Source of the DNA: Pseudomonadaceae bacterium SI-3
GTDB taxonomy: Bacteria > Pseudomonadota > Gammaproteobacteria > Pseudomonadales > Pseudomonadaceae
Length of the DNA: 64,000 bases
Direction of reading: 5' to 3'
Assembly (NCBI GenBank): GCA_004010935.1
Contig: CP026511.1
Span: 868,001-932,000 of the forward strand
Shown: piece by piece, positions 19,038 to 28,545 of the stretch
Layout: every line of letters begins with the position of its first letter
Position numbering within the stretch: the stretch's first letter is position 1
Made by a program: the position numbers and the translations under genes
Notes under the pieces: model-generated
What the model saw: only the letters and a program-made list of their open reading frames with translations
Databases searched by the model: none
Told to the model about the DNA's origin: nothing

Positions 19038-20177
19038 ATGCAGGAACGCCTTTTAGACTGGTGCCGATCCTTTGCGCCCGTGCCTTTATCGGCGCGTCCC
19101 GCTGAATGGCTGCGTGCCGCAACGGGCATCGGCTTGGCGTTGTTGCTGGTCATCCCGTTCAGCGCCTGGGTGTTCGGGATCTCTGTCACCCTGCCGCTGG
19201 CTGCGCCGGCGGCTGCGTCCGCTGTGTTGCTGTTCGCGGCCTCGTCGAGCCCCTTCGCCCAGCCATGGTCGGTGATCGGCGGCAATCTGTTGGCCGCTGC
19301 CATCGGTATCGCGCTGGGTGCCAGCCCCTTGCCTGTGGCGATGGCGGCCGGCCTGGCCGGGGCGCTGGCGATCATCTGCCTATTCGGCTTGCGCTGCCTG
19401 CATCCGCCGGGTGCGGCGCTGGCACTGGTGGCAGTGGTCGGCAGTCCGGAGCTGCACGCTTACGGGTTCCAGTTGCTCTTCCCGGTAGCGTTCAACTCGT
19501 TGCTGCTGGTGGTGGTGGCGCTGCTCTACAACAATCTCAGCGGACACGCCTACCCCAAGCCGCGCCCGCAGAAAGGCAACACTCATCACACCCATGACCC
19601 GTTGCCCAGCGAGCGCATGAGCTTCAGAGATGACGACGTGGAGCGGGCGCTGGCCGAGTTCGGTGAATACGTCGACGTCACCCGGGATGATCTGGCACAG
19701 CTGATCAAGCAGACCGAAAAGCATGCGTTGCGACGCAGCATGGGCGAGATAACCGCCGCCGACATCATGTCTCGCAATCTTTACTGGGGCACCCCGGACT
19801 GCTCCATTCAACGCGCCTGGCAGAGCCTGCGCGAGCATCGCTTGCATTCCTTGCCGGTGGTCAAAGGCGACAGTCGCGAGCTGCTCGGCATCGTCACGCT
19901 GGTCGACCTGCTCAAGCATCTGCGCTCGACGCCGGCGCGTCTGCGTCTCAGCCAACTGAAACGCGCAGGCGGCGCTCGGCTGCGCTCGATCATGAGTACG
20001 CCGGTGGTCACGGTTAACCCGGACACGCACATGGTCGATCTGGTGTTCCTGCTCTCCGATAAGGGCCTGCACTGCCTGCCGGTGGTGGACGCCGAGCAGC
20101 GCCTGGTCGGCATGATCACCCAGACCGATTTGATCGCGGCGCTCTATCGGAACTGGCTGAAACACTTGCCCGACTGA
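19038..20177 (+). CDS. HPP family membrane protein with CBS pair (first copy)
   Basis: A 379-residue protein. The N-terminal half has about four to five membrane helices and the HPP signature region (FASSSSPFAQPWSVIGGN, then LRCLHPPGAALAL with the H-P-P motif). A cytoplasmic linker (DDDVERALAEFGEYVDVTRDDL) leads to a CBS pair (about 235-370). Some HPP proteins from plants and cyanobacteria transport nitrite, which would fit a denitrification cluster, but that is inference. The CBS pair suggests control by an adenine nucleotide. The next gene is a paralogue of identical length, so the two arose by tandem duplication. Confidence 0.85.
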   Translation: MQERLLDWCRSFAPVPLSARPAEWLRAATGIGLALLLVIPFSAWVFGISVTLPLAAPAAASAVLLFAASSSPFAQPWSVIGGNLLAAAIGIALGASPLPVAMAAGLAGALAIICLFGLRCLHPPGAALALVAVVGSPELHAYGFQLLFPVAFNSLLLVVVALLYNNLSGHAYPKPRPQKGNTHHTHDPLPSERMSFRDDDVERALAEFGEYVDVTRDDLAQLIKQTEKHALRRSMGEITAADIMSRNLYWGTPDCSIQRAWQSLREHRLHSLPVVKGDSRELLGIVTLVDLLKHLRSTPARLRLSQLKRAGGARLRSIMSTPVVTVNPDTHMVDLVFLLSDKGLHCLPVVDAEQRLVGMITQTDLIAALYRNWLKHLPD

Positions 20178-20314
20178 AGCGCCCGTAGCCTGGCGGGATG
20201 ACACCTGGCCGGCAGTGGGCCATCGCGCCCTGCATCGCAGCCCGCGGGAGGCACTGCCGGAACCTGTGGCATAGTCGCAGTGCCTGAGTGCTATACCTCT
20301 TCCAAGCCGAGCCC

Positions 20315-21454
20315 ATGCAAGACCCTTTCAACGACTGGCTGCGATCCTTCTTTCCGGTGCCATTGAGCGTGGGGCCGAAGGAATGGCTGCGGGCGGTGAT
20401 CGGCGTGGGTCTGGTGGTGCTGCCAATGGTTTCCATCGGTCTTTGGCTGTTCGGCGGCCCGGTCACGCTGCATATCGTCGCGCCAGCCGGCGCTTCGGCG
20501 GTGATCCTCTTCAGTGCATCGTCGAGTCCGTTCGCCCAACCCTGGTCAGTGCTCGGTGGCAACCTCATTGCCGTGACCATTGGCGTCGCGCTGGGCGCCA
20601 GTGCATTGCCCACGGTGGCAGCGGCGGTCCTGGCCGTGTGCCTGGCCATTGCTTGTCTGTTCCTGCTGCGCTGCATGCATCCCCCAAGCTGTGCGCTGGC
20701 GATGGTCGCCGCCATCGGCGGGCCGGGCATCAGCGAGTTGGGTTATGGCCTGCTGATTCCGGTGGCCTTCAACTCGCTGCTGCTGATTGCCGCTGCGTTG
20801 GTCTACAACAACCTCACGCGCCATCCCTATCCCAAACCGCGCGCGGCCAGTGGCGCAGAGCAGACTGGCAGTGTCCCGCTGGGGGAGGAGCAGATGAGCT
20901 TCACCAGCGATGACGTGGACCGTGCACTGGAGGATTTCGGTGAGTACGTCGACGTCACCCGCGACGATTTAGTGGACTTGATCAAACGCACCGAGACTCA
21001 TGCTATTCGCCGCAGCATGGGTACCGTCACCGCTGGCGACATCATGTGCCGCGAGTTGCACTGGGTCGACCCAGCGGCCCGGATGCGTCAGGCCTGGGAT
21101 GTCGTGCGTCGGCACCGTCTGCATTCGCTGGCCGTGCTTGAACCGGGCAGCGGCAAGCTGGTGGGCATCCTCACCCTGACCGATCTGCTGCAGCACTTCG
21201 AGCCCAGCCCGTCACGGCTCAACCTGCGGCGGCTGACGTTCGGTCGTGAGGTGCGAGTGGAGGGGATCATGAGCGCGCCGGTGGTCTCGGTGCATGAAGA
21301 CGCGCATCTGGCCGATCTTGTCCATTTGCTGGCCGACCGCCGCATGTCTTGCTTGCCCGTCGTCGACGCCGAGCAGCGCCTGGTCGGCATGATCACCCAG
21401 AGTGATCTGGTCGCCGGGCTTTACCAGAACTGGATGAAGCGGCTCAGCAACTGA
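20315..21454 (+). CDS. HPP family membrane protein with CBS pair (second copy)
   Basis: A second 379-residue HPP-CBS protein, clearly homologous along its whole length to its upstream neighbour: both have D-W-x-RSF-x-PVPLS, SSSPFAQPWSV-x-GGN, and end LVGMITQ-[ST]-DL-x-A-x-LY-x-NW. The HPP motif here reads LRCMHPPSCALAM. I place the start at 20315 to match the neighbour; a GTG at 20288 would add nine residues, and neither has a strong ribosome site. About 138 bp separate the copies. Divergence of the linker (net loss or change of the histidines in HTHHTHD) may mark different regulation. Confidence 0.83.
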   Translation: MQDPFNDWLRSFFPVPLSVGPKEWLRAVIGVGLVVLPMVSIGLWLFGGPVTLHIVAPAGASAVILFSASSSPFAQPWSVLGGNLIAVTIGVALGASALPTVAAAVLAVCLAIACLFLLRCMHPPSCALAMVAAIGGPGISELGYGLLIPVAFNSLLLIAAALVYNNLTRHPYPKPRAASGAEQTGSVPLGEEQMSFTSDDVDRALEDFGEYVDVTRDDLVDLIKRTETHAIRRSMGTVTAGDIMCRELHWVDPAARMRQAWDVVRRHRLHSLAVLEPGSGKLVGILTLTDLLQHFEPSPSRLNLRRLTFGREVRVEGIMSAPVVSVHEDAHLADLVHLLADRRMSCLPVVDAEQRLVGMITQSDLVAGLYQNWMKRLSN

Positions 21455-21492
21455 GGCGTCGTTGTCCTGGCGTTTTGTCTGGATCTGCCTGG

Positions 21493-22353
21493 CTAGATTT
21501 CATAGTTCCAGCGCGACCAGTCGTATTCCTGTTCGGCGGCTTCTCGCAGCAGCGCAACGGCACGCTGCAACGCCGGCGACTCGGCGGCATGGGGATACAC
21601 CAGGTAGACCGGGTAGCTGAACTCGGGCGCCTGCTCGACCCGTTTGAGCACGCCTTCGTCAAGGTAGCGTTGGACCACGCGCGTGCGGAAGTAGCCGCGA
21701 CCGCCATGCTGCAGCAGATACTGCAGCGCCAGTGGGCCGAGGCTGAAGGAAAGCGCGGTGCGGATGTGCTCCGGCAGGGCACGGTCATGCTGACTACGAA
21801 ACGCCGGGCCCCAGTCGACGTACAGATAAGGCTCGGGGATGTAGCTGTGAACCACCTGGATCAGCTTTTCTTCGAGCAACTGCTCGACCTGCAGCCCAGG
21901 CCTGTACTCGGGCTGATGCACCAGCGCCGCATCCAGCACGCCGAGGCCTAGCTGCTTCTGCAGCTCCTCGCCACTGGCCACCTCGTTACGAAAGGCATGG
22001 TCGGGCATCATCTGGCGCAGGCGCTGGACCCAGGCCAGCATCAATGGATTGCACAGGCTGATTTCGGCGCCCAGCGACAGCAGCTTGTCATAGCCGCGCG
22101 GCAGGGGCAGCTCACGTCGGGCCGTTTCCCAGGTCTGCACCAACTGGGTGGCATAGGTGACGAAACGCTCGCCGTCGCTGGTCAACCGCGCACCGGCGCG
22201 GTTGCGCACGAACAGCCGGCAGCCGAGCTGCGTTTCGAGGCTGCGCACCCGTGCAGTGACTGCGGTCTGGGTGATATGCAGCCGCTCGGCCGTGGCGACG
22301 AAGCTGCCACTGCGAATGATCTCGAGAAAGGTGCGGGCGAGATCGATATCCAT
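21493..22353 (-). CDS. LysR family transcriptional regulator
   Basis: A 286-residue regulator. The N-terminal winged helix-turn-helix is typical (ARTFLEIIRSGSFVATAERLHITQTAVTARVRSLE, split here only by family variation), followed by an effector-binding domain without recognisable ligand residues. It is convergent with the second HPP gene and lies downstream of nirN in the same direction, so it has no divergent target gene. A perfect 23-bp palindrome just before its start suggests autoregulation. The inducer and targets are unknown. Confidence 0.88.
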   Translation of the reverse strand: MDIDLARTFLEIIRSGSFVATAERLHITQTAVTARVRSLETQLGCRLFVRNRAGARLTSDGERFVTYATQLVQTWETARRELPLPRGYDKLLSLGAEISLCNPLMLAWVQRLRQMMPDHAFRNEVASGEELQKQLGLGVLDAALVHQPEYRPGLQVEQLLEEKLIQVVHSYIPEPYLYVDWGPAFRSQHDRALPEHIRTALSFSLGPLALQYLLQHGGRGYFRTRVVQRYLDEGVLKRVEQAPEFSYPVYLVYPHAAESPALQRAVALLREAAEQEYDWSRWNYEI

Positions 22354-22363
22354 GAAAGCGTGC

Positions 22364-22386
22364 TCATATCAAAGGGTTTGATATGA
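22364..22386. promoter_or_regulatory. Perfect palindrome before the LysR gene (candidate operator)
   Basis: Ten-base arms TCATATCAAA and TTTGATATGA around a 3-base spacer (GGG), 11 bp upstream of the LysR start codon. The symmetry and T-N11-A spacing inside it suit a LysR-type site, and the position suits autoregulation. It is not an Fnr box, because the half-sites point the wrong way. Confidence 0.55.
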
Positions 22387-22514
22387 AAGCAGGTTGGAAT
22401 GAAAGATAAAAGCCGAAAGCGGGTTCAGGCTGGACAGTTGGGGGTAATAGCACTCGAGGTTTGGGTCGGGCGGTGTTGCGCTTCAGCTGGCTTGCGCGCT
22501 TTTCTGCGCCTCTT

Positions 22515-22637
22515 GGTGGGCTGAAGCCCACCCTACTTGGTGGAGGTAATCGCGAGCTTTGTGGGTTGGGCGGCTTTGCGCTTCGGTCCTCCGGGGGCGT
22601 TTCCTGCTCCCTCATGGTGGGCTGAAGCCCACCCTAC
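22515..22637. repeat. Two family A palindromic repeats in direct orientation
   Basis: Copies at 22515-22536 and 22616-22637 share GGTGGGCTGAAGCCCACC plus CTAC. The stretches before each also resemble one another (GGGCGGYKTTGCGCTTCRG), so the repeating unit is about 100 bp. The 348-bp gap between LysR and nirN otherwise holds only the LysR palindrome. Confidence 0.8.
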
Positions 22638-22701
22638 TTATTGGGCGAAAATCCGTGCAGGTTGACGCCGATCCTCCAGACGCTTTTATCGTCGTTTGCC
22701 T

Positions 22702-24195
22702 TTAGTGCGACGTGCCTTCGGCGTACTCGATCTTGTTGCCGACGTTGTACTTGCCGGACGGCTTGTTCATCGGAATGCGCTTGATCTCTTTCAATGTCTT
22801 GGCGTCATAGACGATCAGCGCGCCATCGGTGTCCCAGACGCTAAGCAGCGCGTAGCGACCGTCGTTGGTGAACTCGACATGCGCAGCATTCTTCCCAGGC
22901 ATCGGCCTTAGCGTATGGGCGACCTCCAGGGTCTGCTTGTCGATCAAATGCACCGCATCGTTGTTGGGGCCGAAGAACACGTCGGTCCAGGCGTAGGGTG
23001 AGTTAAGGTGGCTGCGCATGAAGAACCCCGGCCCCTCGGTGGGGATTTCCTTGATCAGTTTCCAGCTCTGCAGATCGAGCACCGAAATCAGCCCCTTGCT
23101 TACGTTGGGCGTGGCGAATACCCAGTTGCCGCCGCGTTTCCAGTAAATGCCCGAGCCCAGATGCGGCATGCCCGGCAACGGAATGTCGGTGACCGCCTTG
23201 CCGGTATCGAGATCGATGACCTGCCCGCCGAGTGCCTTGCGCGAGGTGGCCAGCAGATAGCGGTAATCCGGCGTGAACGAGAAGTCGTCAAGGAAGTCAG
23301 CCGCCTCGATGCGCCGTGGCTGGAAATCCGGCTCGCCGGCATAGGAAATTTCCCAGGCTTCTTTCACGTCTTTCAGTGCCACCACGAAGCTGTCACGCGG
23401 CGGTGCGGTGTACACGGCACTGACACGCGATTGGGTGCCGTCTGCGCCAAGGGTGGGGATGTGTTTGACCAACGACAGGTCACGGGCATCCAGCAAAACC
23501 AGATTACCCGGCAGGTAGTTGCCCACCAGCACCCAGCGCCCGTCGTTGCTCACGGCCAGGTTGCGGGTATTCAGCCCGGCCCGTACCTCGGCGATCATGG
23601 TCAGGTTGTGCAAGTCGTAGACGCTGATCCAGCCGTCCCGCGAGGCGAAGTAGACGAAGCGGCCATCCGGCGAGAACTTCGGCCCGCCGTGCAGGGCGAA
23701 GTGTGACTGGAAGTTGGCCAGCTCCTCGAAGCGATCGCCGTCCAGCACGCGCACGTGATGGTTGCCGGCTTCGACCACGACGAACAGGTTGAGCGGATCG
23801 GCGTTGTGCTGCGGTGTGTTCGGCAGCGTGTCGACGTCGGTGAGGATGCGATGGCTGGCGCGGATGTCGGCATCGCTCCAGGTCGGTGGTGTGGCGGCCG
23901 GTTGGTAGAGGTAGCTGACCAGCGCATCGATTTGCGCAGAATCCAGGCGATCACCGAATGCGGCCATCTGGCTGGCCGGACGGCCGTTGTGAATCACCGC
24001 GCGCGCCTCATCTGGTTTGATTCGGCTGAGGCTCTCGGGTAGCAACGCAGGCCCGGCCCCGCCTAAACGATTGGTACCATGGCAGCTCTGGCAGTGTTGC
24101 TCATAGAGCACGCCGGCCTGCTCCAGCGACACGGCCTCCGGGGCGGCCTGAACGGCCCCGCAGAGCATGAGCAGGGCGAAGGGGATCAGTCGCAT
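22702..24195 (-). CDS. nirN: NirN, haem c / d1 protein, last step of haem d1 synthesis
   Basis: A 497-residue periplasmic protein related to NirS. After a signal peptide ([19 protein letters not shown]) comes a cytochrome c domain with CQSCH at residues 35-39, then an eight-bladed d1-type propeller (about 130-497). NirN oxidises dihydro-haem d1 to haem d1 and passes it to NirS. The start at 24195 follows GGAGG and overlaps the end of nirE by 10 bp; a longer open frame to 24237 would precede the signal peptide. It is the last gene of the nir cluster. Confidence 0.94.
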   Translation of the reverse strand: MRLIPFALLMLCGAVQAAPEAVSLEQAGVLYEQHCQSCHGTNRLGGAGPALLPESLSRIKPDEARAVIHNGRPASQMAAFGDRLDSAQIDALVSYLYQPAATPPTWSDADIRASHRILTDVDTLPNTPQHNADPLNLFVVVEAGNHHVRVLDGDRFEELANFQSHFALHGGPKFSPDGRFVYFASRDGWISVYDLHNLTMIAEVRAGLNTRNLAVSNDGRWVLVGNYLPGNLVLLDARDLSLVKHIPTLGADGTQSRVSAVYTAPPRDSFVVALKDVKEAWEISYAGEPDFQPRRIEAADFLDDFSFTPDYRYLLATSRKALGGQVIDLDTGKAVTDIPLPGMPHLGSGIYWKRGGNWVFATPNVSKGLISVLDLQSWKLIKEIPTEGPGFFMRSHLNSPYAWTDVFFGPNNDAVHLIDKQTLEVAHTLRPMPGKNAAHVEFTNDGRYALLSVWDTDGALIVYDAKTLKEIKRIPMNKPSGKYNVGNKIEYAEGTSH

Positions 24196-25031
24196 AACGC
24201 CTCCAGAACCGCTTCCTGTGAACTGTGCTCGGCACATAGGCGCGCCGGAAACTCCAGTGATTGATTGGCGAATAGGCCGACCACTTGCCCTATCACGGTC
24301 AAGGTAGGAGGTTTCAGTTGTTGTGCCTGCGCCATCGAGGGCAGCTGTTTCAGTGTGCAGCGCACCACCCGCTGATCGGCGCGGGTACCGTTGCCGATCA
24401 ACGCGGCGGGGGTGTCGACCGGCAGGCCGGCAGCAATCAGGTTGCGCGAGATCTCGCCAAGGCTGGCCAGGCCCATGTAGAACACCAGGGTCTGCTTGCC
24501 CTCGACCAGGCTACTCCAGGGCAGCTGTAGAGCGCCGTCTTCCTGCAGGTGACCGGTGATGAACTGGCAGGAATGGGCCAGGTCGCGGTGAGTCAGCGGA
24601 ATCCCGGCATAGGCGCTGCAACCCGCTGCGGCGGTAATGCCTGGCACCACCTGACCGTTGATGCCATGGGCGAGTAGGTATTCGAGTTCTTCCGCGCCGC
24701 GGCCGAAGATAAAGGGGTCGCCGCCCTTGAGGCGCACCACGCGGAGGTTCTGCTGCGCCAGATCCACCAGCAGCTGATTGATCTGCGGCTGCGGCAGGCT
24801 GTGGTAGCCGCTGGTCTTGCCGACGTAGTGGCGTGCGCAGCGCTCGGGTATCAGCTTCATCAGATCGTCGCTGACGAGGCGGTCGTAGACCACGGCATCG
24901 GCTTGCTGGAGCAGGCTCCAGGCACGCAGGGTGAGCAGGCCCGGGTCGCCGGGGCCGGCGCCGACGAGCGCGACTTCGCCCGGGGCCAGGGTCGCGCCAA
25001 GGGAAGCGGGGAGAGTGGTTGGCTGATCCAT
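24186..25031 (-). CDS. nirE: NirE, uroporphyrinogen-III C-methyltransferase
   Basis: A 281-residue SAM-dependent methyltransferase converting uroporphyrinogen III to precorrin-2, the entry to haem d1. Family motifs: [19 protein letters not shown] (about 28-46), [25 protein letters not shown] and [10 protein letters not shown]. Unlike CysG it has no dehydrogenase/ferrochelatase part. The ATG at 25031 has AGGAG eight bases upstream; an in-frame start at 25052 is less well placed. 64 bp separate it from nirJ. Confidence 0.95.
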   Translation of the reverse strand: MDQPTTLPASLGATLAPGEVALVGAGPGDPGLLTLRAWSLLQQADAVVYDRLVSDDLMKLIPERCARHYVGKTSGYHSLPQPQINQLLVDLAQQNLRVVRLKGGDPFIFGRGAEELEYLLAHGINGQVVPGITAAAGCSAYAGIPLTHRDLAHSCQFITGHLQEDGALQLPWSSLVEGKQTLVFYMGLASLGEISRNLIAAGLPVDTPAALIGNGTRADQRVVRCTLKQLPSMAQAQQLKPPTLTVIGQVVGLFANQSLEFPARLCAEHSSQEAVLEALCD

Positions 25032-25095
25032 GCGAACTCCTGAGAATCTCATCGGGCTGGCGGTATGTACGGGGCGGCCTTGTGGCCGCTCTTGG

Positions 25096-26277
25096 TCAAA
25101 TGGCGATGCTGGGAATGCACTGCGGTTGTGGCAGACCTATCTCCTGGTCACTGAGGTAGCAGCCGGGGTCTTCGCCCCAGAGGTTGCCTTCAGCCCAGGC
25201 GCGGGTGCGGGTGTTGCCGTTGCAGATCGACAACCAGCGGCACTCGGCGCAGCGTCCGGTCACGGCCCGGGGGTGCTGGCGCAGCTCGGTGAGCAGCGGC
25301 TCGGGATTGTCCAGCCAGATTTCACGGAACGACTGGCGCCGCACATTGCCGACGGTGTGCTGCCACCAGTAGGTATCCGGGTGCACATCGCCGATGTTGT
25401 CGATATTGGCGATGCCACCACCCGACGCATTGCCGCCCCAGGCGCGCAACATCTGCTCCAGACGATCGCGGTGCTGTGGCAGATGGGTTTCCACCCACTG
25501 CAGCAGCAGGATGGCGTCGGCATCGTTGTTGCCACTGACGAAATCGGTTTCGCGGCCGTTCTGCACGTCGTCCCAGGCTTGCTCGAACAGCTGGTACATG
25601 GCGTCGCGGGTCATCTGGTGATGGGCGTCGGCCTTGCGGCTGCGCTTGCCACGGCCGCTGTAGTTGAGGTGCGAGAGGTAGAACTTCTGCACGTCATGCT
25701 CGCGCATCAGCGCCAGTAGAGCAGGCAGCTGCGGGTAGTTGTTCTGGGTCAGGGTGGTGCGCAGGCCGACACGAATGCCATGTTGGCGGCACAGGTCGAT
25801 GGCGTGCATCGAGGCGGCGAAGCTGCCCTTGAGCTGGCGCCAGTCGTCATGGACCGCTTCCAGCCCGTCGATGCTGATGCCGACGTAGTCGTACTTGGCG
25901 GCAGCGATCTGATCGATATTGCGCTCATCGATCAGCGTGCCGTTGGTGGACAGGGCAACGAAGAATCCTTTCTCGCGGGCGTATTCGGACAGCTCGAAAA
26001 TGTCGTCGCGCAGCAGCGGTTCGCCGCCGGAGAGAATCAGCACGCGTACGCCCGCTTCGTGCAGGTCATCGATGACCTTGAACGCTTCGGCGGTACCCAG
26101 CTCGTCGCGAAACACGCTGTCCGCCGACGTCGCGTAGCAATGCTTGCAGGTCAGGTTGCAGCGCCGCAGCAGGTTCCAGATCACCACGGGCGGCCGGCTT
26201 GCACCGGGGCTGCGTGCGCCTAGTACCGGCATGGCAGGCCGGGCGAGGGCACGCAGGTAATGGCTGATTCTCAACAT
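25096..26277 (-). CDS. nirJ: NirJ, radical SAM enzyme of haem d1 synthesis
   Basis: A 393-residue radical SAM protein. The cluster motif C-N-L-T-C-K-H-C lies at about residues 40-47 and a C-terminal SPASM-like cysteine set follows ([12 protein letters not shown] and a later C in DPGCYLS), so it should hold a second Fe-S cluster. It replaces two propionates of didecarboxysirohaem with oxo groups. The start at 26277 has AGGAGAAAC upstream. It is separated from nirH by 364 bp that hold a repeat pair, so it may have its own promoter or depend on read-through. Confidence 0.94.
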   Translation of the reverse strand: MLRISHYLRALARPAMPVLGARSPGASRPPVVIWNLLRRCNLTCKHCYATSADSVFRDELGTAEAFKVIDDLHEAGVRVLILSGGEPLLRDDIFELSEYAREKGFFVALSTNGTLIDERNIDQIAAAKYDYVGISIDGLEAVHDDWRQLKGSFAASMHAIDLCRQHGIRVGLRTTLTQNNYPQLPALLALMREHDVQKFYLSHLNYSGRGKRSRKADAHHQMTRDAMYQLFEQAWDDVQNGRETDFVSGNNDADAILLLQWVETHLPQHRDRLEQMLRAWGGNASGGGIANIDNIGDVHPDTYWWQHTVGNVRRQSFREIWLDNPEPLLTELRQHPRAVTGRCAECRWLSICNGNTRTRAWAEGNLWGEDPGCYLSDQEIGLPQPQCIPSIAI

Positions 26278-26354
26278 GAGCGTTTCTCCTGCCGCATCAC
26301 GCTTGGTTGCGCGGTTCGATAGATGCAGCATCCCCGAGCGACACTCGCCAATCC

Positions 26355-26368
26355 TTGACTGGAAACAA
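26355..26368 (-). promoter_or_regulatory. Weak Fnr-like sequence upstream of nirJ
   Basis: TTGACTGGAAACAA keeps a good left half but a poor right half (AACAA). It lies about 80 bp before nirJ in the large nirH-nirJ gap. It could be a relic or a low-affinity site; the call is tentative. Confidence 0.25.
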
Positions 26369-26546
26369 TAAAAGCCATGGTCCCGGCAGGGGTATGCACC
26401 GCGTGTTCGAAAGCGAGCTGGTTCTGGCTTTCGTCACAAAGCAAACGTCTGCTCCTAAACCGCGGTAGACGCCAAAAAGTCGTCCCTAGGAACCGCAATG
26501 ATGCGCAGATGAGCATTATCGATGCTGTTGTGAGTCCGGGCATTTC

Positions 26547-26622
26547 GTAGGGTGGGCTTCAGCCCACCAGCAGGCACAAGGTGACGGTGGGCTGAAGCGC
26601 AACGCCGCCCGGCCCACCCTAC
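26547..26622. repeat. Inverted pair of family A repeats inside the nir cluster
   Basis: A standard copy at 26547-26568 faces an expanded copy at 26586-26622, where an extra segment (GCAACGCCGCCCGG) is inserted into the palindrome. Together they can form a hairpin of some 76 bases in the nirH-nirJ gap. Apart from these and a weak Fnr-like site the gap shows nothing supportable. Confidence 0.8.
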
Positions 26623-26641
26623 AGGGGCATGCGCGTCGGCC

Positions 26642-27163
26642 CTAGCGACGGCTGCTCACACGCAGCCCGGTCTTTTTCAGGATGCGACTGCTGACCAACA
26701 TATCCTCGGCCCGGCAGGCGCTGCCGAGCAGCTGCCGAATCTCGGCACGGTAGGCCTCGATTTCATCGGCGCTGCGGCCATGGACCATGGCGAACAGGTT
26801 GTAGTGCCAGCCCGGCTGGCGCGGGCGACGGTAGCAATGGCTGACGAAGGCCTGCGAACCGATCAACGGACCGAGGCGGGCGATCTCTGCGTCGTCCACG
26901 TCCCAGACGGTCATGCCGTTGTGTCGATAACCCAGGCGGTAATGGTTGGGCACGGCGGCGATGCGGCGGATGGCGCCCTCTGTCTGCAGCCGTTGCAGCA
27001 GTTCGAGGGTGACCTCGATGCTGGTCCCCAGCCGTTCAGCCAGCCAGGCCCAGGGATCATCCACCAGTGGCAGCCCCGCTTCGGTGAGTTCGACCAAACG
27101 TTTCGTCAGTTCCATCGATTCGGGTGCGTCTGACGGGTCAGACCGGGAAGTGCAGGCCGACAT
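26642..27163 (-). CDS. nirH: NirH, sirohaem decarboxylase subunit
   Basis: A 173-residue AsnC/Lrp-like protein of the NirDLGH complex that removes two acetate carboxyls from sirohaem. It shows the shared pattern of the four: AGLPL-x-x-x-P...LAERLG, then a helix-turn-helix-like segment, then WDVDD and a conserved YRRPRQPGWHYNLFAMVHG core. The start at 27163 has a strong AAGGAGGAG site inside the end of nirG (26-bp overlap). An ATG at 27115 begins at the conserved domain but lacks a ribosome site and would give 157 residues. Confidence 0.9.
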   Translation of the reverse strand: MSACTSRSDPSDAPESMELTKRLVELTEAGLPLVDDPWAWLAERLGTSIEVTLELLQRLQTEGAIRRIAAVPNHYRLGYRHNGMTVWDVDDAEIARLGPLIGSQAFVSHCYRRPRQPGWHYNLFAMVHGRSADEIEAYRAEIRQLLGSACRAEDMLVSSRILKKTGLRVSSRR

Positions 27164-27581
27164 GGTAGGTCTCCTCCTTGGGCAGGTTGAGCACCGGTAG
27201 GCCCGTCTCGGCTTCGATGCGGGCGATCGTCTGGGCGATGCCTTCGGGTGTCGCGCAGCCGAGCACAAACCACATGTTCCAGGCGTGTTCGCGGCGGTAG
27301 TTGTGGGCCACCTCGGGCATGGCCGCCAGTTGCTCTGCGACGCGGTCGAAGCGCGCTTCCGGTACCGAAAGTGCGGCAAGGGTAAAAGCGCCGCCGAGGC
27401 GTTCGATGTCGAACATGGGGCCGAAGCGGGTCAGGGTGCCATCGTCGAGCCGCGCCTGAACGCGTTCGCGCAGTTGCGCGGCATCGGCATCCAGTTCCTC
27501 GGCCAGCGCCTGCCAGGGATGGCGGACCAGCGGCACGCCGAGTTGCAGGCGATTGATCAGGCGCCGGTCAAGGTCATCCAT
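27138..27581 (-). CDS. nirG: NirG, sirohaem decarboxylase subunit
   Basis: A 147-residue AsnC-like member of NirDLGH. It opens [19 protein letters not shown], keeps the helix-turn-helix-like fold and ends with an [27 protein letters not shown] strand (shared with NirD). The conserved [13 protein letters not shown] carries the catalytic-region histidine shared by NirD/G. Overlaps nirL by 8 bp and nirH by 26 bp, so the four subunits are tightly coupled. Confidence 0.92.
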   Translation of the reverse strand: MDDLDRRLINRLQLGVPLVRHPWQALAEELDADAAQLRERVQARLDDGTLTRFGPMFDIERLGGAFTLAALSVPEARFDRVAEQLAAMPEVAHNYRREHAWNMWFVLGCATPEGIAQTIARIEAETGLPVLNLPKEETYHVGLHFPV

Positions 27582-28089
27582 GGGCGGCCACCTGGCTCGC
27601 GGGCGGTGCGTAACGCCCGCCGCACTGCTTGAACGCCCGGGTACTGAACAGCAGTTGGTGCGGAACGTCATACAGCCCGTTCTCGGCGAGCATCTGTTCG
27701 ATCAGCCGGCAGACCTGCTCACGCTCACGACCGTGAACCATGCAGAACAGGTTGTACGGCCAGTCCGGCAAGCGCCTCGGCCGTTGGTAACAGAGGTTCA
27801 CACCCGCCGCTTGGCCGAGTTTGCGGCCGACCTCGTCGACGCACTCATCCGGGATATCCATCACCAGCATGGCATTGGCGCGAAAGCCCAGCGCACGATG
27901 TTTGATGACCAACCCCATGCGCCGAAACAAGCCGCTATCACTCCAGCGCCGGACCTGTTCCAGTACCGCCTCTTCGCTGGCACCCACGCGCTCGGCCAGC
28001 ACCTGATAAGGACGTGCGGCCAGTGGCAGGCCGGCTTCGAGCAGGCGACGCAACTGCAATGCCTGGAGGTCGTTCAGGAGTGATGTCAT
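27574..28089 (-). CDS. nirL: NirL, sirohaem decarboxylase subunit
   Basis: A 171-residue AsnC-like protein, closest in layout to Nir[19 protein letters not shown] near the N-terminus and [20 protein letters not shown] in the core, where NirD/G instead have the YxREHxxNxWF form. In some bacteria nirD and nirL are fused; here they are separate, with a 4-bp ATGA overlap. The complex works in the cytoplasm between NirE-derived sirohaem and NirJ. Confidence 0.92.
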   Translation of the reverse strand: MTSLLNDLQALQLRRLLEAGLPLAARPYQVLAERVGASEEAVLEQVRRWSDSGLFRRMGLVIKHRALGFRANAMLVMDIPDECVDEVGRKLGQAAGVNLCYQRPRRLPDWPYNLFCMVHGREREQVCRLIEQMLAENGLYDVPHQLLFSTRAFKQCGGRYAPPASQVAAHG

Positions 28090-28544
28090 GGTGCGTCTCC
28101 GATGGGAAATCCGAGGTCGATGCGGTAGGCCGCCTGCATCGGCAGGTCCAGCGGGACCAGGCCGGTCTCGGCTTCGATCTGGAGCAACAGCGCATCGATG
28201 CGGGCGCGGTCCGGGCCGGTGAGCACGAACCAGAGGTTGTAATGATGCTCGCGCAGGTAGTTGTGGTTGACCTCGGGGTAACGGTTGATCTGTTCGGCGA
28301 CCTGTTCCAGCTGCGCTTCGGGTACGGCGAGGGCGACCAGGGTGCTGGCGCCGGCGCGGCTGTGTTCGAACACCGGGCCGATGCGCGACAGGCCGCCGCT
28401 GCTTTCCAGCTGTTCGAGGCAGGCCAGTACCTCGTCTTCGCTGCACTCGAGGGCATCGGCCATGGCCCGGTAGGGTTCGGCGCACAGCGGCATTCCGTGT
28501 TGAAAGCGGTCGATCAGGCGGCGGCTGAGAGGGTCGATTTGCAT
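28086..28544 (-). CDS. nirD: NirD, sirohaem decarboxylase subunit
   Basis: A 152-residue AsnC-like subunit opening [20 protein letters not shown], with the core [13 protein letters not shown] and the terminal strand [21 protein letters not shown]. It pairs with NirL/G/H to decarboxylate sirohaem. One base separates its ATG from the nirF stop, and its stop overlaps nirL, which argues for one polycistronic message. Confidence 0.92.
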   Translation of the reverse strand: MQIDPLSRRLIDRFQHGMPLCAEPYRAMADALECSEDEVLACLEQLESSGGLSRIGPVFEHSRAGASTLVALAVPEAQLEQVAEQINRYPEVNHNYLREHHYNLWFVLTGPDRARIDALLLQIEAETGLVPLDLPMQAAYRIDLGFPIGDAP

Positions 28545-28545
28545 G

